DNA from: an uncultured Succinivibrio sp.
Lineage (GTDB): Bacteria; Pseudomonadota; Gammaproteobacteria; Enterobacterales; Succinivibrionaceae
Length of the DNA stretch: 9,720 nt
Direction of reading: 5' to 3'
NCBI GenBank assembly: GCA_900770725.1
Contig: CAAGLL010000069.1
Location: 1 to 9,720 of the forward strand
Part shown: one piece after another, positions 1 through 7,424 of the stretch
Position numbering within the stretch: the first letter of the stretch is position 1
Layout of the letters: each line of letters starts with the position of its first letter
Notes under the pieces: model-generated
Database searches by the model: none
Told to the model about the DNA's origin: nothing
What the model saw: only the letters and a program-made list of their open reading frames with translations
Position numbers and translations under genes: made by a program

Positions 1-1681
1 CGGCAAGACCCTGACGATGACCATGCTCCGGGACTTTCTGAAGGTCGACCGCGAAAAACCCGGCAGCACCAAGTTCCAGGAGCGCCTGTTCAAGGGGCTT
101 GACGTCATGGAGGACCGCGGGCTGTGCGAAAGGTTCATGGGGCAGCACCCGGTCATCTTCATCACGCTCAAGGACGTTGCAGGCGAGAATTTTGCAGATG
201 CCGTCGACAGGCTTGCCGACTCCGTGTCGGCTATTGCCGGCGACTTCGACTTCCTTCAGGACAGCCTGGAGCTTTCAGAGGAGAACAAGCGCATTCTTGC
301 AAAGCTCATGAACAAGGACGCGCTGCTGTCAGAACCCACCCTGGGCACGCTAAAGTCCTCGCTCTCGTCGCTTGCGACCATGCTGTTCAAGCACTACGGC
401 CGCCAGGTTGCCGTGCTCGTCGACGAGTACGACGTGCCGCTTGCCAAGGCGCAGCAGAAGGGCTACCACAAGCAGATGATCACGTTCTACGGAGGCTTCA
501 TGAGCTTCCTCAAGCTCAGGAACTGGGAACAGGACAACCCGATTTTCAAAATCGTCATGACCGGCTGCCTGAGGGTCGCCAAGAACCAGATCTTCACCGG
601 GGCGAACAACTTCACGCCGTACACCGTGCTCTCGCGGGGAACGATCTTCTCGAAGCTCTTCGGCTTCACCCCAGAGGAGACGGAGGCATACCTCTCCGCC
701 TTCGGACTCTCCGAGTACGGAAAGGAGGTCAAAGCCCAGTACGACGGCTACCTGTTCGACGGCGACGAGATCTACAACCCATGGGACGTCTCGAAGTTCG
801 TCGCCTCGGCCGTCGAGGCCAGGGAGAAGGCCGCGCAGGAAGGAGGCGAGGCCGAGATCTCAACTGACAACTTCTGGGTGGGATCCGAAAGCTCCGGCAC
901 GCTGGCCATCAAGAGCTACCTGGGCACGCTTGCCGACGAGGAGACGCAGAAGCTCCAGGACGTCTGCGACGGGAAGGAAGTCGAGATAGACATCAACGAC
1001 AGCATGAACTACGACTGCCTGAGCCAGCACAACGCCGCCGACATGTGGTCGCTGCTGCTGCACACGGGCTACCTCACTGCAACCAAGGTCGTCACTCCGG
1101 AGAAGTGCGTAGTCAGGATCCCCAACAAGGAGATCATGAAGTGCTTCCGCGACAGCATCATGGCCGGCTTCAACGAGGCCCTCTCCTCCGGAGGCAAGGG
1201 GGCGAGGCTTGCAAAGGCCCTGTTTGACGGCGACGGCAGGATCTGCGAGGAGATCATGGGCCTCATGCTCAGGCGCTACGTCTCAAACCGGGTGAGGGCC
1301 GCCCGCACCCCTGAGAACTTCTACGAGGGGTTCATGTCGGGGCTTCTCGCCTCCATAGGCTATCGGCAGGATGAGCTTGGAGTCGAGCATGAGGCCGGAG
1401 ACGGGTTTTCAGACATCGTGATCAAGGATCCTGACGAGAGGCGCGCCGCGGTGCTGGAGCTCAAGTCTTCGGCCAATGACAGGAGCATGGTTCCCGACGC
1501 GAGGAGGGCCGTCGCGCAGATAGAGGAGAAGCGCTACGCAAGGGAGCTTTTGGAGAACGAGCGCCTCGAGCACGTGTGGGCAGTAGGCATAGCCTTCTAC
1601 GGCAAGATCTGCTCGGTTGCCATGAAAGATCTCAGGAGCGGAGGAAACAAGGCAGGATGCCAGGGAAAATCCGGCGCATGA
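1..1681 (+). CDS. AAA-ATPase-like protein with C-terminal PD-(D/E)XK nuclease-like domain, 5' truncated
   Basis: The frame is open from the left edge: the first full codon at position 2 reads Gly-Lys-Thr-Leu-Thr, the end of a Walker A motif (the family usually has R-R-F-G-K-T/S-L). Roughly 40-50 N-terminal residues therefore lie outside the window, and the internal Met at 17 is not the start. A Walker B-like segment VLVDEYDVPL (from 413) carries the Asp-Glu pair at 422-427. The middle part (TGCLRVAK, the FGFT-EE helix, YDGYLFDG, YNPWDV) matches the family known as AAA-ATPase_like (PF09820). Near the C-terminus GFSDIVI, with its Asp at 1412, and ELKSS, with Glu at 1457 and Lys at 1463, form the D...ExK core of a PD-(D/E)XK domain (PDDEXK_9, PF08011). 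The family is abundant, often multicopy and variable in gut bacteria; its role is not established, though nuclease or mobile/defence functions are often supposed. No clear terminator follows. The gene is transcribed toward the other genes in the window. Confidence 0.93.
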   Translation, partial: GKTLTMTMLRDFLKVDREKPGSTKFQERLFKGLDVMEDRGLCERFMGQHPVIFITLKDVAGENFADAVDRLADSVSAIAGDFDFLQDSLELSEENKRILAKLMNKDALLSEPTLGTLKSSLSSLATMLFKHYGRQVAVLVDEYDVPLAKAQQKGYHKQMITFYGGFMSFLKLRNWEQDNPIFKIVMTGCLRVAKNQIFTGANNFTPYTVLSRGTIFSKLFGFTPEETEAYLSAFGLSEYGKEVKAQYDGYLFDGDEIYNPWDVSKFVASAVEAREKAAQEGGEAEISTDNFWVGSESSGTLAIKSYLGTLADEETQKLQDVCDGKEVEIDINDSMNYDCLSQHNAADMWSLLLHTGYLTATKVVTPEKCVVRIPNKEIMKCFRDSIMAGFNEALSSGGKGARLAKALFDGDGRICEEIMGLMLRRYVSNRVRAARTPENFYEGFMSGLLASIGYRQDELGVEHEAGDGFSDIVIKDPDERRAAVLELKSSANDRSMVPDARRAVAQIEEKRYARELLENERLEHVWAVGIAFYGKICSVAMKDLRSGGNKAGCQGKSGA

Positions 1682-1692
1682 GGCACCCTGCC

Positions 1693-1711
1693 CATTGAAC
1701 TGCATTCAATG
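1693..1711. repeat. Inverted repeat 12 bases after the nuclease-like gene
   Basis: CATTGAA-CTGCA-TTCAATG is a perfect 7-base inverted repeat with a 5-base loop. A further GCC (1690-1692) can pair with GGC (1716-1718) across a bulge. Its position just after the stop codon suggests an RNA 3'-end structure, but no T-run follows, so it is not a canonical intrinsic terminator. A related sequence (ACTGCAT-GA-ATGC) recurs at 1803-1815. Confidence 0.4.
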
Positions 1712-1990
1712 CCTGGGCGCAAGGTGGCGTCAGTCGGATCCAGCGGCATCGCGAAAGCAGCGTCCCTGCCCGAATGGAGGCACCGCCGCCATCTTGAACC
1801 GCACTGCATGAATGCAACCGCCATATGCGCTTTTTCCACACTCAATATTGATGGGAGGATCCTTTTGGCGCAACGCCTCTGGCGATTGCCCCACATTTTT
1901 CCCACCGCCGCGGTGATGAGCAACAGGCAATCCACAAGACGGCCGCGATGGTGGGGGAATGGCTAATCTTCACGGATCCTTAACTTTGAA

Positions 1991-2009
1991 CGCCCGGCTG
2001 TTGCCGGCG
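1991..2009 (-). terminator. Weak candidate terminator hairpin of the MFS gene
   Basis: Read on the minus strand, CGCCGGC-AACA-GCCGGGCG folds into a seven-pair stem with one bulged base and a four-base loop. It begins 10 bases after the transporter stop codon. The following bases (TTCAAAGTT) are only moderately T-rich, so termination efficiency is uncertain. Confidence 0.4.
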
Positions 2010-2019
2010 ACCGGTCCCG

Positions 2020-3198
2020 TCATCTGCCCTTGCCCATGAAGCGGGCGCAGAGCACGGCCATGAACAGCAGCAGCACAGCGTCGGTTGCGAAGATCACGCT
2101 GGTGCCAAGGCTCATCGAGACGAACCCCATGAGCGCAGGCCCCAGGAGCACTCCGGTGTACCCCATGGAGCTGACCACTCCGATCGCTGCGGCGCGATCT
2201 GGTCCGCAGCGCCTGCCGGTCTCCGAGATCACCGAGGGAATGTGGCAGGCAACGCACAGCCCGAAAAGGCCGCAGCAGGCCGCGACGGCAAGGCCGCTTC
2301 TGGTGAACGCGATGAGGAGCATTGCCGCAGCGCCGCCTAAGGCACCCAAGATGAGAATGCGCCCGGTTCCAACGCGCCTTAGGATGAGCGGGCTTGTGTA
2401 CCTGGCTGCGCCGAGGCAGGCCTCGTAGGCAAGATAGCCCACCGAGGCCAGGGAGATGTCGAAGCCGCAGTCTGCGGCCAGGTAGACCCCGCTCCAGTCG
2501 TATATGGAGCCTTCTGCAAGATACGTGATGCCGGCGATGGCGCCCGCGCACAGGAGCGAGCCGCGGCCAAAGCCCTTTGAGTACATGCCGTGATCGCCTG
2601 AGACTGCCTGCTTCTGCCCGTGGGTGTCGCCGATGAATGGGCGGGCCGAGAAATAGGCGGCCGAGGCCGCAGCCCCGTTGAGCAGCGTGATGGCGTCAAG
2701 CCTCATCCCAAGGCTCATCAGCACCGGGAAGCAGACCGTCGAGAGCACGCACCCCACCGTGAAGATGGCGGTGTAGCCGGTGATGAAGCTCTTGCCCGAC
2801 CGCGTCTCAAGGGAGCTTGCATGGATGTTTATGGAGACCTCGTAGCCGCCGAGCGCCGCGCCCCAGAGCAGCGCCGAGGGGTAGGCGCTCCACTCCGGCG
2901 CCCCGCTGAACGCGAGGGCCGTCATGAAGGCCAGGTTGCCCATCACGAAGAGCGCCGACATGCGCTTGAAGCCAAAGCGCTTGACCAGAAGCCCCGCGCA
3001 GGCCATTGCGACCACCGCGCCGACGCCGAAGCACACCGACATCAGCGCAAAGGCCATGTCGGGCATTCCGTTGCGGATCTTGACAGCCGGCACGATGGCA
3101 GACCACGGGGCGATGACAATTCCCCCTGCGATGTAGACAAGGCAGGTTGCCCTGCACTGACGTTGAAACGAAGAACTGATGCTGCCCCTAAGTGCCAT
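2020..3198 (-). CDS. Major facilitator superfamily transporter, YbjJ-like
   Basis: This is a predicted 392-residue inner-membrane transporter with about 12 hydrophobic segments and a hydrophilic central loop at about residues 186-212, the normal MFS 6+6 layout. Motif A between helices 2 and 3 reads GLLVKRFGFKRM (residues 69-80). Residues 118-150 (GYEVSINIHASSLE, then the Gly-rich helix 5) and 229-240 (EGSIYDWSGVYL) resemble the YbjJ-like branch, where A-E-G-x-x-x-D-W-S is characteristic. SSMGYTGVLLGP (343-354) is the usual helix 11 pattern. The substrate cannot be read from the sequence. The frame extends 24 codons upstream to an ATG at 3270. I chose the ATG at 3198 because AGGGAG lies 6 bases upstream and residues 1-20 then form a normal short cytoplasmic N-terminus; the ATG at 3270 has no Shine-Dalgarno. 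The gene lies 159 bases downstream of hrpA and has its own candidate promoter. Confidence 0.92.
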   Translation of the reverse strand: MALRGSISSSFQRQCRATCLVYIAGGIVIAPWSAIVPAVKIRNGMPDMAFALMSVCFGVGAVVAMACAGLLVKRFGFKRMSALFVMGNLAFMTALAFSGAPEWSAYPSALLWGAALGGYEVSINIHASSLETRSGKSFITGYTAIFTVGCVLSTVCFPVLMSLGMRLDAITLLNGAAASAAYFSARPFIGDTHGQKQAVSGDHGMYSKGFGRGSLLCAGAIAGITYLAEGSIYDWSGVYLAADCGFDISLASVGYLAYEACLGAARYTSPLILRRVGTGRILILGALGGAAAMLLIAFTRSGLAVAACCGLFGLCVACHIPSVISETGRRCGPDRAAAIGVVSSMGYTGVLLGPALMGFVSMSLGTSVIFATDAVLLLFMAVLCARFMGKGR

Positions 3199-3204
3199 GT
3201 CCTG

Positions 3205-3210
3205 CTCCCT
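3205..3210 (-). promoter_or_regulatory. Ribosome binding site that decides the MFS start
   Basis: On the minus strand AGGGAG sits 6 bases before the ATG at 3198. The in-frame ATG at 3270 lacks any comparable sequence, so the shorter protein is preferred. Confidence 0.65.
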
Positions 3211-3280
3211 GACTGCCCTCCCGGCAGCTGGCGGACGAAGTCCCCAGGCGTCTCGGCGTGCTGCTGACATCCGGCGCTTT

Positions 3281-3311
3281 AAAACCGGGCGGCCATTGAA
3301 CGAGGCCGCCC
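3281..3311 (-). terminator. Intrinsic-terminator-like hairpin between hrpA and the MFS gene (hrpA terminator or leader attenuator)
   Basis: On the minus strand GGGCGGCC-(9-base loop)-GGCCGCCC is a perfect 8-pair, all-G/C stem. Two G residues and TTTT (3284-3281) follow, which is the intrinsic terminator form. It lies 46-77 bases after the hrpA stop, so it could end hrpA transcripts. However, a good promoter (-10 at 3321-3316) lies between hrpA and this hairpin, so transcripts started there toward the MFS gene would pass through it almost from their first base. Which role applies cannot be settled from sequence alone. Confidence 0.6.
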
Positions 3312-3315
3312 CCCG

Positions 3316-3344
3316 AGTATAGACGAGACCTGGCGCGAGGCCAA
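3316..3344 (-). promoter_or_regulatory. Candidate sigma70 promoter of the MFS gene
   Basis: On the minus strand TTGGCC (3344-3339) and TATACT (3321-3316) are separated by 17 bases. The -10 matches consensus at five of six positions and the -35 at four of six. Transcription would start in a run of six G residues (3314-3309), immediately before or within the hairpin at 3311-3281. The leader to the ATG at 3198 would be about 110 bases. Confidence 0.55.
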
Positions 3345-3353
3345 ACCGGCCTC
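3337..3353 (-). repeat. Hairpin just after the hrpA stop codon
   Basis: On the minus strand GAGGCC-GGTTT-GGCCTC is a perfect 6-pair inverted repeat starting 4 bases after the hrpA stop. No T-run follows, so it may protect the 3' end or assist termination. It overlaps the -35 region (3344-3339) of the candidate MFS promoter, and as DNA it could equally be an operator. Confidence 0.45.
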
Positions 3354-3357
3354 TTCC

Positions 3358-6300
3358 TCAGCGCCCCTGCGCGCCCATGATCCGGTCTATCTCATGGATG
3401 ATGCGCTTGTCGGAGATCTGCCCCTTCACGCCAAGCTGCTGGGCAAAGTACGAGACCCTAAGCTCCTCGATCATCCACTTGACGTCCAGGAGCTCCTGGG
3501 GCTCGGCGCCCTTGCGGCAGCGGGAGAGCGCGTTCTTCCAGTACTCGCGCACCTCGGCTACCTTGCGCATGCAGTCGCGGTCGCGGTTGACGTCGCGCGG
3601 GATCTTCTCAAGGCGCATGAGCGCCGCATCGAGATAGCGCGGGATCTCGCAAAGCCTCTCCCGCGGCGTTTCACTCACAAACCCAGGGTAGACCAGGGAG
3701 TCCAACTGCGCGCCGATGTCCTGGCAGGACACGGCGGCTGAAAGCGGGATGCTGCCCTTGAGGCTGCGCCTGAGCTTGTGGGCGCGCATCAGGATCTGCT
3801 CGACCTCGGAGGCTATCTCCAGCGACTCCGTGTTGAGATCGCCCCTCACCTTGTCAGAGAGCCTTTGGAAGTTCGCCTGATCGTAGGCGGGTCCGCCGTG
3901 CTTGCCCATCAGGCTGTCCACTGCGGCGAGCATGATGTCGGCGATGAGGTCCTGGACCGATCCTGCCTTCTGGTAGTACATCGCGAGCTTGGCCCTGTTT
4001 GGCAGGTGCGCCTCGAGGTAGGACACCGGCTGGCGCAGCGACAAAAAGAGCAGCCTGCGCTCGCCCTTCCACATCGCGCGATCGCGCGAGGCCTTGGAGT
4101 CAAAGAGCTCGAGCCCTACCTCCTTGCCGTGATCGGCAAGCGCTGGGTAGGATGTGATCTCAACCCCGCCCTGCCTGACGGTCTGCGTGGGCTTGATGGT
4201 GCCGAAGGACCAGGCGCCGTCGGACTTGACCTGCTTCTGGTGCTTCACCGCGCTCTTCAAGGCCTCGCGCGCCTTTCCAGAGAGCTTGGCCTGCAGCGAC
4301 TCAAGCGAGCGGCCCTCGGCCACCTTCCTGCCGTCGGCGCCCTCGACGATGAAGTTCATGAAAAGGTGCCTGGGGATGAGCGTGCGGTCAAAGTCATCTG
4401 GGGAGACTATCTCGCCTCCCATGCGCGTAAGCTCCTTGGCGCAGCGCTCAAAGAGCGCGCCCTCGGGCGCAGGTCCCAGGGACTCCATGAGCGCCTTGGC
4501 GTAGTCAGGCGCCGGAATGAGATTGCGCCTCAACCTCTTGGGCAGCGACTTGATGAGGCTGCCCACCAGCTCCTGCCTAAGCCCCCTGATCTGCCACTCA
4601 AAGTCCTGCGGCTTGAGCTGGCCGATGACCGCAAGCGGCACGTGCACGCTCACGCCGTCCTCGGGGTTCGTGGGGTCGAAGACGTAGCTGAGCTTGAGCC
4701 TCAGGTTCCCGCACTGCCACCACTCGGGATAGAGATCCTCGCGCGAGGCGGCCGAGCCCTTGGTGATGAGCTCCAAGGAGAAGTCGAGGAACTTCGGATC
4801 CTCCTTTGACTTCACCGCCCACCACTTCTCGAAGTGCCGCTGGGTCACCGCATCCTCGGGGATCCTCTCGGAGTAGAACTCCTCGAGCACCTGGGCGTCC
4901 ACGAGGATGTCGCGGCGGCGCTGCTTGTCCTCGGCGTGCTCGACCGAGGCCACGAGCGCGTTGTTGTGCTTTAAGAACGGATACTCGCGGCTGATGTCCC
5001 CGCCCACCAGGCCGTCGCGGATGAAGAGCTCGCGGCAGAGCTTGGGGTCGATCTTCGTGTAGAGCGCGCGCCGGCCCTCGGCAAGCCTCAGGCCATAGAG
5101 CGAGACCGTGAGCGAGGCCTCGACGGCGCCCTGGCGCTTGGACCAGTGGGGCTCGGAGTAGGTGTTCTTCACGAGATCCCCCGCCGCCTGCTCTATCCAC
5201 TCAGGCTGCACCTCGGCCACGGTGCGGGCGAAGAGCCTGGTGGTCTCGGAGAGCTCGGCTGCGCAGATCCACTTGGGGCGCTTCTTGGAGAGCGCCGAGG
5301 AGGGGTGGATCATGAACTTGACGCCGCGCGCGCCCAGGTAGGTGCCGCGCTCGTTGGCGTCGAGGCAGCCGATGTGCGAGAGCAGGCCGCTTAGGAGCGC
5401 GCGGTGGATCCCCTCGTAGTGCGCCGGGGCGTCCTTCATGTCGTTGAAGCGCATGCGGAGCACGCGGCAGCTCGAGCGCAGCTGGCGCAGGACGTCGAAC
5501 CACTCGCGCACGCGCAGGTAGGAGAGCAGCTCCTTCTTGAGCATGCGGGAGAAGGCCGAGCGCGAGAGCGCGGCCTCCTGCTTTGAGAGGTAGCGGTAGA
5601 GGTTCAGGTAGGCGATGAAGTCGCTCTTCTCGTCGTCGAAGCGGTGGTGGAGCGTGCGCGCCTGCTCCTTCTTGTCAGGCGGGTACTCGCGCGGATCCAT
5701 GCAGGCGAGCGCCGCGGCGATGACCACGACCTCCGAGAGCGCGCCATATTTCTCAGCCTCGATGATCATGCGTCCGAGCATCGGATCGCAGGGGAGCCTG
5801 GCAAGCGTGCGCCCTATAGGCGTGAGCTCGGCGTCCTCGGTGCTTCCCGAGCGCGAATCCTGCTTGAGCGCGCCGAGCTCGTTTAAAAGCCTCATGCCGT
5901 CTGAGATCTGCCTTGAGTCGGGCGGATCGATGAACGGGAACTTCGTGATGTCGCCTAAGTGCAGCGAGATCATCTGCAGGATCACCGCCGCGAGGTTCGT
6001 GCGCAATATCTCAGGATCGGTGAACTCCGGGCGGGAGAGGAAGTCCTCCTCGGAGTAGAGCCTCACGCACACGCCGTCGGCGACGCGGCCGCAGCGGCCC
6101 TTGCGCTGGTTGGCCGAGGCCTGGGAGATCTTCTCGATGGGCAGTCGCTGGACCTTGGTGCGCGGCGAGTAGCGCGAGATCCTCGCCGTGCCCGGATCGA
6201 TGACATAGCGGATCCCCGGGACGGTCAGCGAGGTCTCGGCGATGTTGGTGCACAGCACGATGCGCACCTGCGAGTGCGGCGCGAAGATCTTGTTCTGCTC

Positions 6301-7302
6301 TGAGGTGGCAAGGCGCGCGTACAGCGGCAGCACCTCGACGCCAGGCAGGTGCTGGCGGTTCAAATACGTTTCGGTGTCGGTGATGTCGCGCTCGCCTGGC
6401 AGGAAGACTAAGGTGTCGCCGCGGCCGTAGTCGTGCTGGAGCGACTTGAAGGCGCGCAATATGGCCTCGCGCTGCCCCGGGATCTCGGCCTCGCCGTCCT
6501 CGTCGTCGGAGTCCTCTGCCATCTCCTCAGGCGGGGCGTAGATGACCTCGACCGGGTAGGTGCGGCCTGAGACCTCGATGACCGGGGCGTCGCCGAAGTG
6601 GCGGGAGAAGCGCCCCGGGTCGATGGTCGCCGAGGTGATTACAAGGTGCAGCTCGGGGCGCTTGGCGATGAGGCGCCTCAGGTACCCCAGCAGGAAGTCG
6701 ATGTTGAGCGAGCGCTCATGGGCCTCGTCGATGATGATGCAGTCGTAGTCGAGCAGCAGCCGATCGGACTGGGTCTCCGAGAGCAGGATGCCGTCGGTCA
6801 TGAGCTTTATCGAGCACTCGTCGGAGGTGACATCGGTGAAGCGCACCTTGTAACCGACGCTCTTCCCAAGGTCCTGCCCAAGCTCCTCGGCGATCCTCTG
6901 GGCAACCGCGCGGGCGGCGATGCGCCTGGGCTGGGTGTGGCCGATCATGCCGAAGCGCCCGAACCCCGCCTCGTGGCACATCTTGGGGATCTGGGTGGTC
7001 TTTCCAGAGCCGGTCTCGCCGGCGATGATGACGACCTGGTTCTCCCTTATGGCCTTCACGATCTCGTCGCGGCGCGCGGACACCGGGAGCGATGACGGGT
7101 ACTTGAACTTTGGGAAGTCCTCGGTGCGGCGCTTTAGGCGGTCCACGGCGGAGGCAAGCGAGATCATTATCTCGTTGCGCGCCTCCTCCTGCTTCTCCGC
7201 AGGCACGCTGCCAAGGCGCTTGAGCGCCATGGAGAGCCTCCTGCGGTCGGAGTAACCGGTGTTCTTGAACTGGCGCCTGATGTCGCTTTCAAACGTGCCC
7301 AT
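3358..7302 (-). CDS. hrpA: ATP-dependent RNA helicase HrpA (DEAH-box)
   Basis: This 1314-residue protein matches the length and order of E. coli HrpA (about 1300). The DEAH helicase motifs are intact: Walker A GETGSGKT at 95-102, TQPRR in motif Ia at 123-127, DEAH at 192-195, SAT at 224-226, NIAETSLT at 353-360 and motif VI QRKGRCGR at 399-406. Helicase-associated and OB-like regions follow. The long C-terminal part typical of HrpA (DUF3418-type) ends with WMIEELRVSYFAQQLG, as in the enteric protein. HrpA is a cytoplasmic RNA-dependent NTPase; in E. coli it is linked to processing of a fimbrial mRNA and more recently to translation-related RNA remodelling. A short acidic stretch (EDSDDEDGEAE, 263-273) between the SAT motif and motif IV looks longer than in E. 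coli. The ATG at 7302 places Walker A at the usual distance from the N-terminus. Its upstream sequence (GGGGCGG) is only a weak Shine-Dalgarno. The gene appears to be transcribed alone. Confidence 0.97.
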   Translation of the reverse strand: MGTFESDIRRQFKNTGYSDRRRLSMALKRLGSVPAEKQEEARNEIMISLASAVDRLKRRTEDFPKFKYPSSLPVSARRDEIVKAIRENQVVIIAGETGSGKTTQIPKMCHEAGFGRFGMIGHTQPRRIAARAVAQRIAEELGQDLGKSVGYKVRFTDVTSDECSIKLMTDGILLSETQSDRLLLDYDCIIIDEAHERSLNIDFLLGYLRRLIAKRPELHLVITSATIDPGRFSRHFGDAPVIEVSGRTYPVEVIYAPPEEMAEDSDDEDGEAEIPGQREAILRAFKSLQHDYGRGDTLVFLPGERDITDTETYLNRQHLPGVEVLPLYARLATSEQNKIFAPHSQVRIVLCTNIAETSLTVPGIRYVIDPGTARISRYSPRTKVQRLPIEKISQASANQRKGRCGRVADGVCVRLYSEEDFLSRPEFTDPEILRTNLAAVILQMISLHLGDITKFPFIDPPDSRQISDGMRLLNELGALKQDSRSGSTEDAELTPIGRTLARLPCDPMLGRMIIEAEKYGALSEVVVIAAALACMDPREYPPDKKEQARTLHHRFDDEKSDFIAYLNLYRYLSKQEAALSRSAFSRMLKKELLSYLRVREWFDVLRQLRSSCRVLRMRFNDMKDAPAHYEGIHRALLSGLLSHIGCLDANERGTYLGARGVKFMIHPSSALSKKRPKWICAAELSETTRLFARTVAEVQPEWIEQAAGDLVKNTYSEPHWSKRQGAVEASLTVSLYGLRLAEGRRALYTKIDPKLCRELFIRDGLVGGDISREYPFLKHNNALVASVEHAEDKQRRRDILVDAQVLEEFYSERIPEDAVTQRHFEKWWAVKSKEDPKFLDFSLELITKGSAASREDLYPEWWQCGNLRLKLSYVFDPTNPEDGVSVHVPLAVIGQLKPQDFEWQIRGLRQELVGSLIKSLPKRLRRNLIPAPDYAKALMESLGPAPEGALFERCAKELTRMGGEIVSPDDFDRTLIPRHLFMNFIVEGADGRKVAEGRSLESLQAKLSGKAREALKSAVKHQKQVKSDGAWSFGTIKPTQTVRQGGVEITSYPALADHGKEVGLELFDSKASRDRAMWKGERRLLFLSLRQPVSYLEAHLPNRAKLAMYYQKAGSVQDLIADIMLAAVDSLMGKHGGPAYDQANFQRLSDKVRGDLNTESLEIASEVEQILMRAHKLRRSLKGSIPLSAAVSCQDIGAQLDSLVYPGFVSETPRERLCEIPRYLDAALMRLEKIPRDVNRDRDCMRKVAEVREYWKNALSRCRKGAEPQELLDVKWMIEELRVSYFAQQLGVKGQISDKRIIHEIDRIMGAQGR

Positions 7303-7331
7303 TGTGCCGCCCCAGATGTGAATATGCGTGG

Positions 7332-7356
7332 AAAGCCCGCAGCTTGCGCCGCGGGC
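7332..7356 (-). terminator. Terminator-like hairpin with GCAA loop upstream of hrpA
   Basis: On the minus strand GCCCGCGGC-GCAA-GCTGCGGGC forms a 9-pair stem (one G-T wobble) closed by a GNRA-type tetraloop and followed by TTT. It lies 68 bases after the lipoprotein stop and could terminate that transcript. It also falls about 11-33 bases after the predicted hrpA transcription start, so it would be part of the hrpA leader. On the plus strand the same stem is followed, three bases on, by TTTT (7360-7363), so it is potentially bidirectional. Confidence 0.6.
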
Positions 7357-7373
7357 CTGTTTTGCCTGCCGCT

Positions 7374-7379
7374 ATTATA
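7374..7379 (-). promoter_or_regulatory. hrpA: Candidate hrpA promoter -10 element
   Basis: The minus strand carries a perfect TATAAT at 7379-7374. No good -35 hexamer is visible at 16-18 bases upstream, where the sequence is GC-rich and part of the inverted repeat at 7396-7412. No extended -10 TG is present. A start near the A at 7367 would give a leader of about 65 bases. The missing -35 suggests a weak or activator-dependent promoter. Confidence 0.5.
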
Positions 7380-7395
7380 CGGGCACTTGCGCCAT

Positions 7396-7412
7396 GGGCG
7401 GCCTGGCCGCCC
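7396..7412. repeat. 17-base inverted repeat at the -35 position upstream of hrpA
   Basis: GGGCGGCC-T-GGCCGCCC is a perfect 8-base inverted repeat around a single central base. It lies 12 bases after the lipoprotein stop and just upstream of the hrpA -10, covering the -35 position. It has no T-run. It may be an RNA 3'-end hairpin, or a two-fold symmetric protein binding site. The same two arms recur in the transporter leader at 3287-3311. Confidence 0.5.
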
Positions 7413-7424
7413 CGGGAACGGAGG

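Larger units (their letters stand above)
1682..2019. other. Convergent intergenic region without a convincing gene
   Basis: These 338 bases separate the 3' ends of the nuclease-like gene (+) and the MFS transporter (-). They contain several small inverted repeats: 1693-1711; TGCAT-GA-ATGCA at 1805-1816; the perfect 10-base palindrome TCAATATTGA at 1842-1851; and CACCG-CCG-CGGTG at 1903-1915. There are also three GGATCC sites at 1736, 1857 and 1974, and a T-run at 1831-1835. The short open frames here have no convincing ribosome binding site or recognisable product. The region most likely holds transcript ends. Confidence 0.6.

Noticed and set aside
1903..1915. CACCG-CCG-CGGTG as an intrinsic terminator
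   Set aside because: The T-run lies on the wrong side of the stem for either strand, and the loop has only three bases.
1709..1966. 85-codon plus-strand frame in the convergent spacer, including an internal GGAGG-TTG start near 1865
   Set aside because: There is no ribosome binding site at the ATG, amino acid composition is atypical, and there is no recognisable family. The GGAGG before TTG at 1865 is also part of a GGATCC-containing repeat and gives only a 33-residue peptide.
3199..3270. N-terminal extension of the MFS protein to the ATG at 3270
   Set aside because: The extra 24 residues are Arg/Ala-rich with no Shine-Dalgarno upstream. The ATG at 3198 has one at ideal spacing.
3778..4809. 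343-codon open frame on the plus strand inside hrpA
   Set aside because: It lies fully antisense to hrpA, which has strong motif support. Long antisense frames are expected with this G/C-rich third-position bias. The protein is an Arg/Leu/Gly-rich mix with no recognisable motif.
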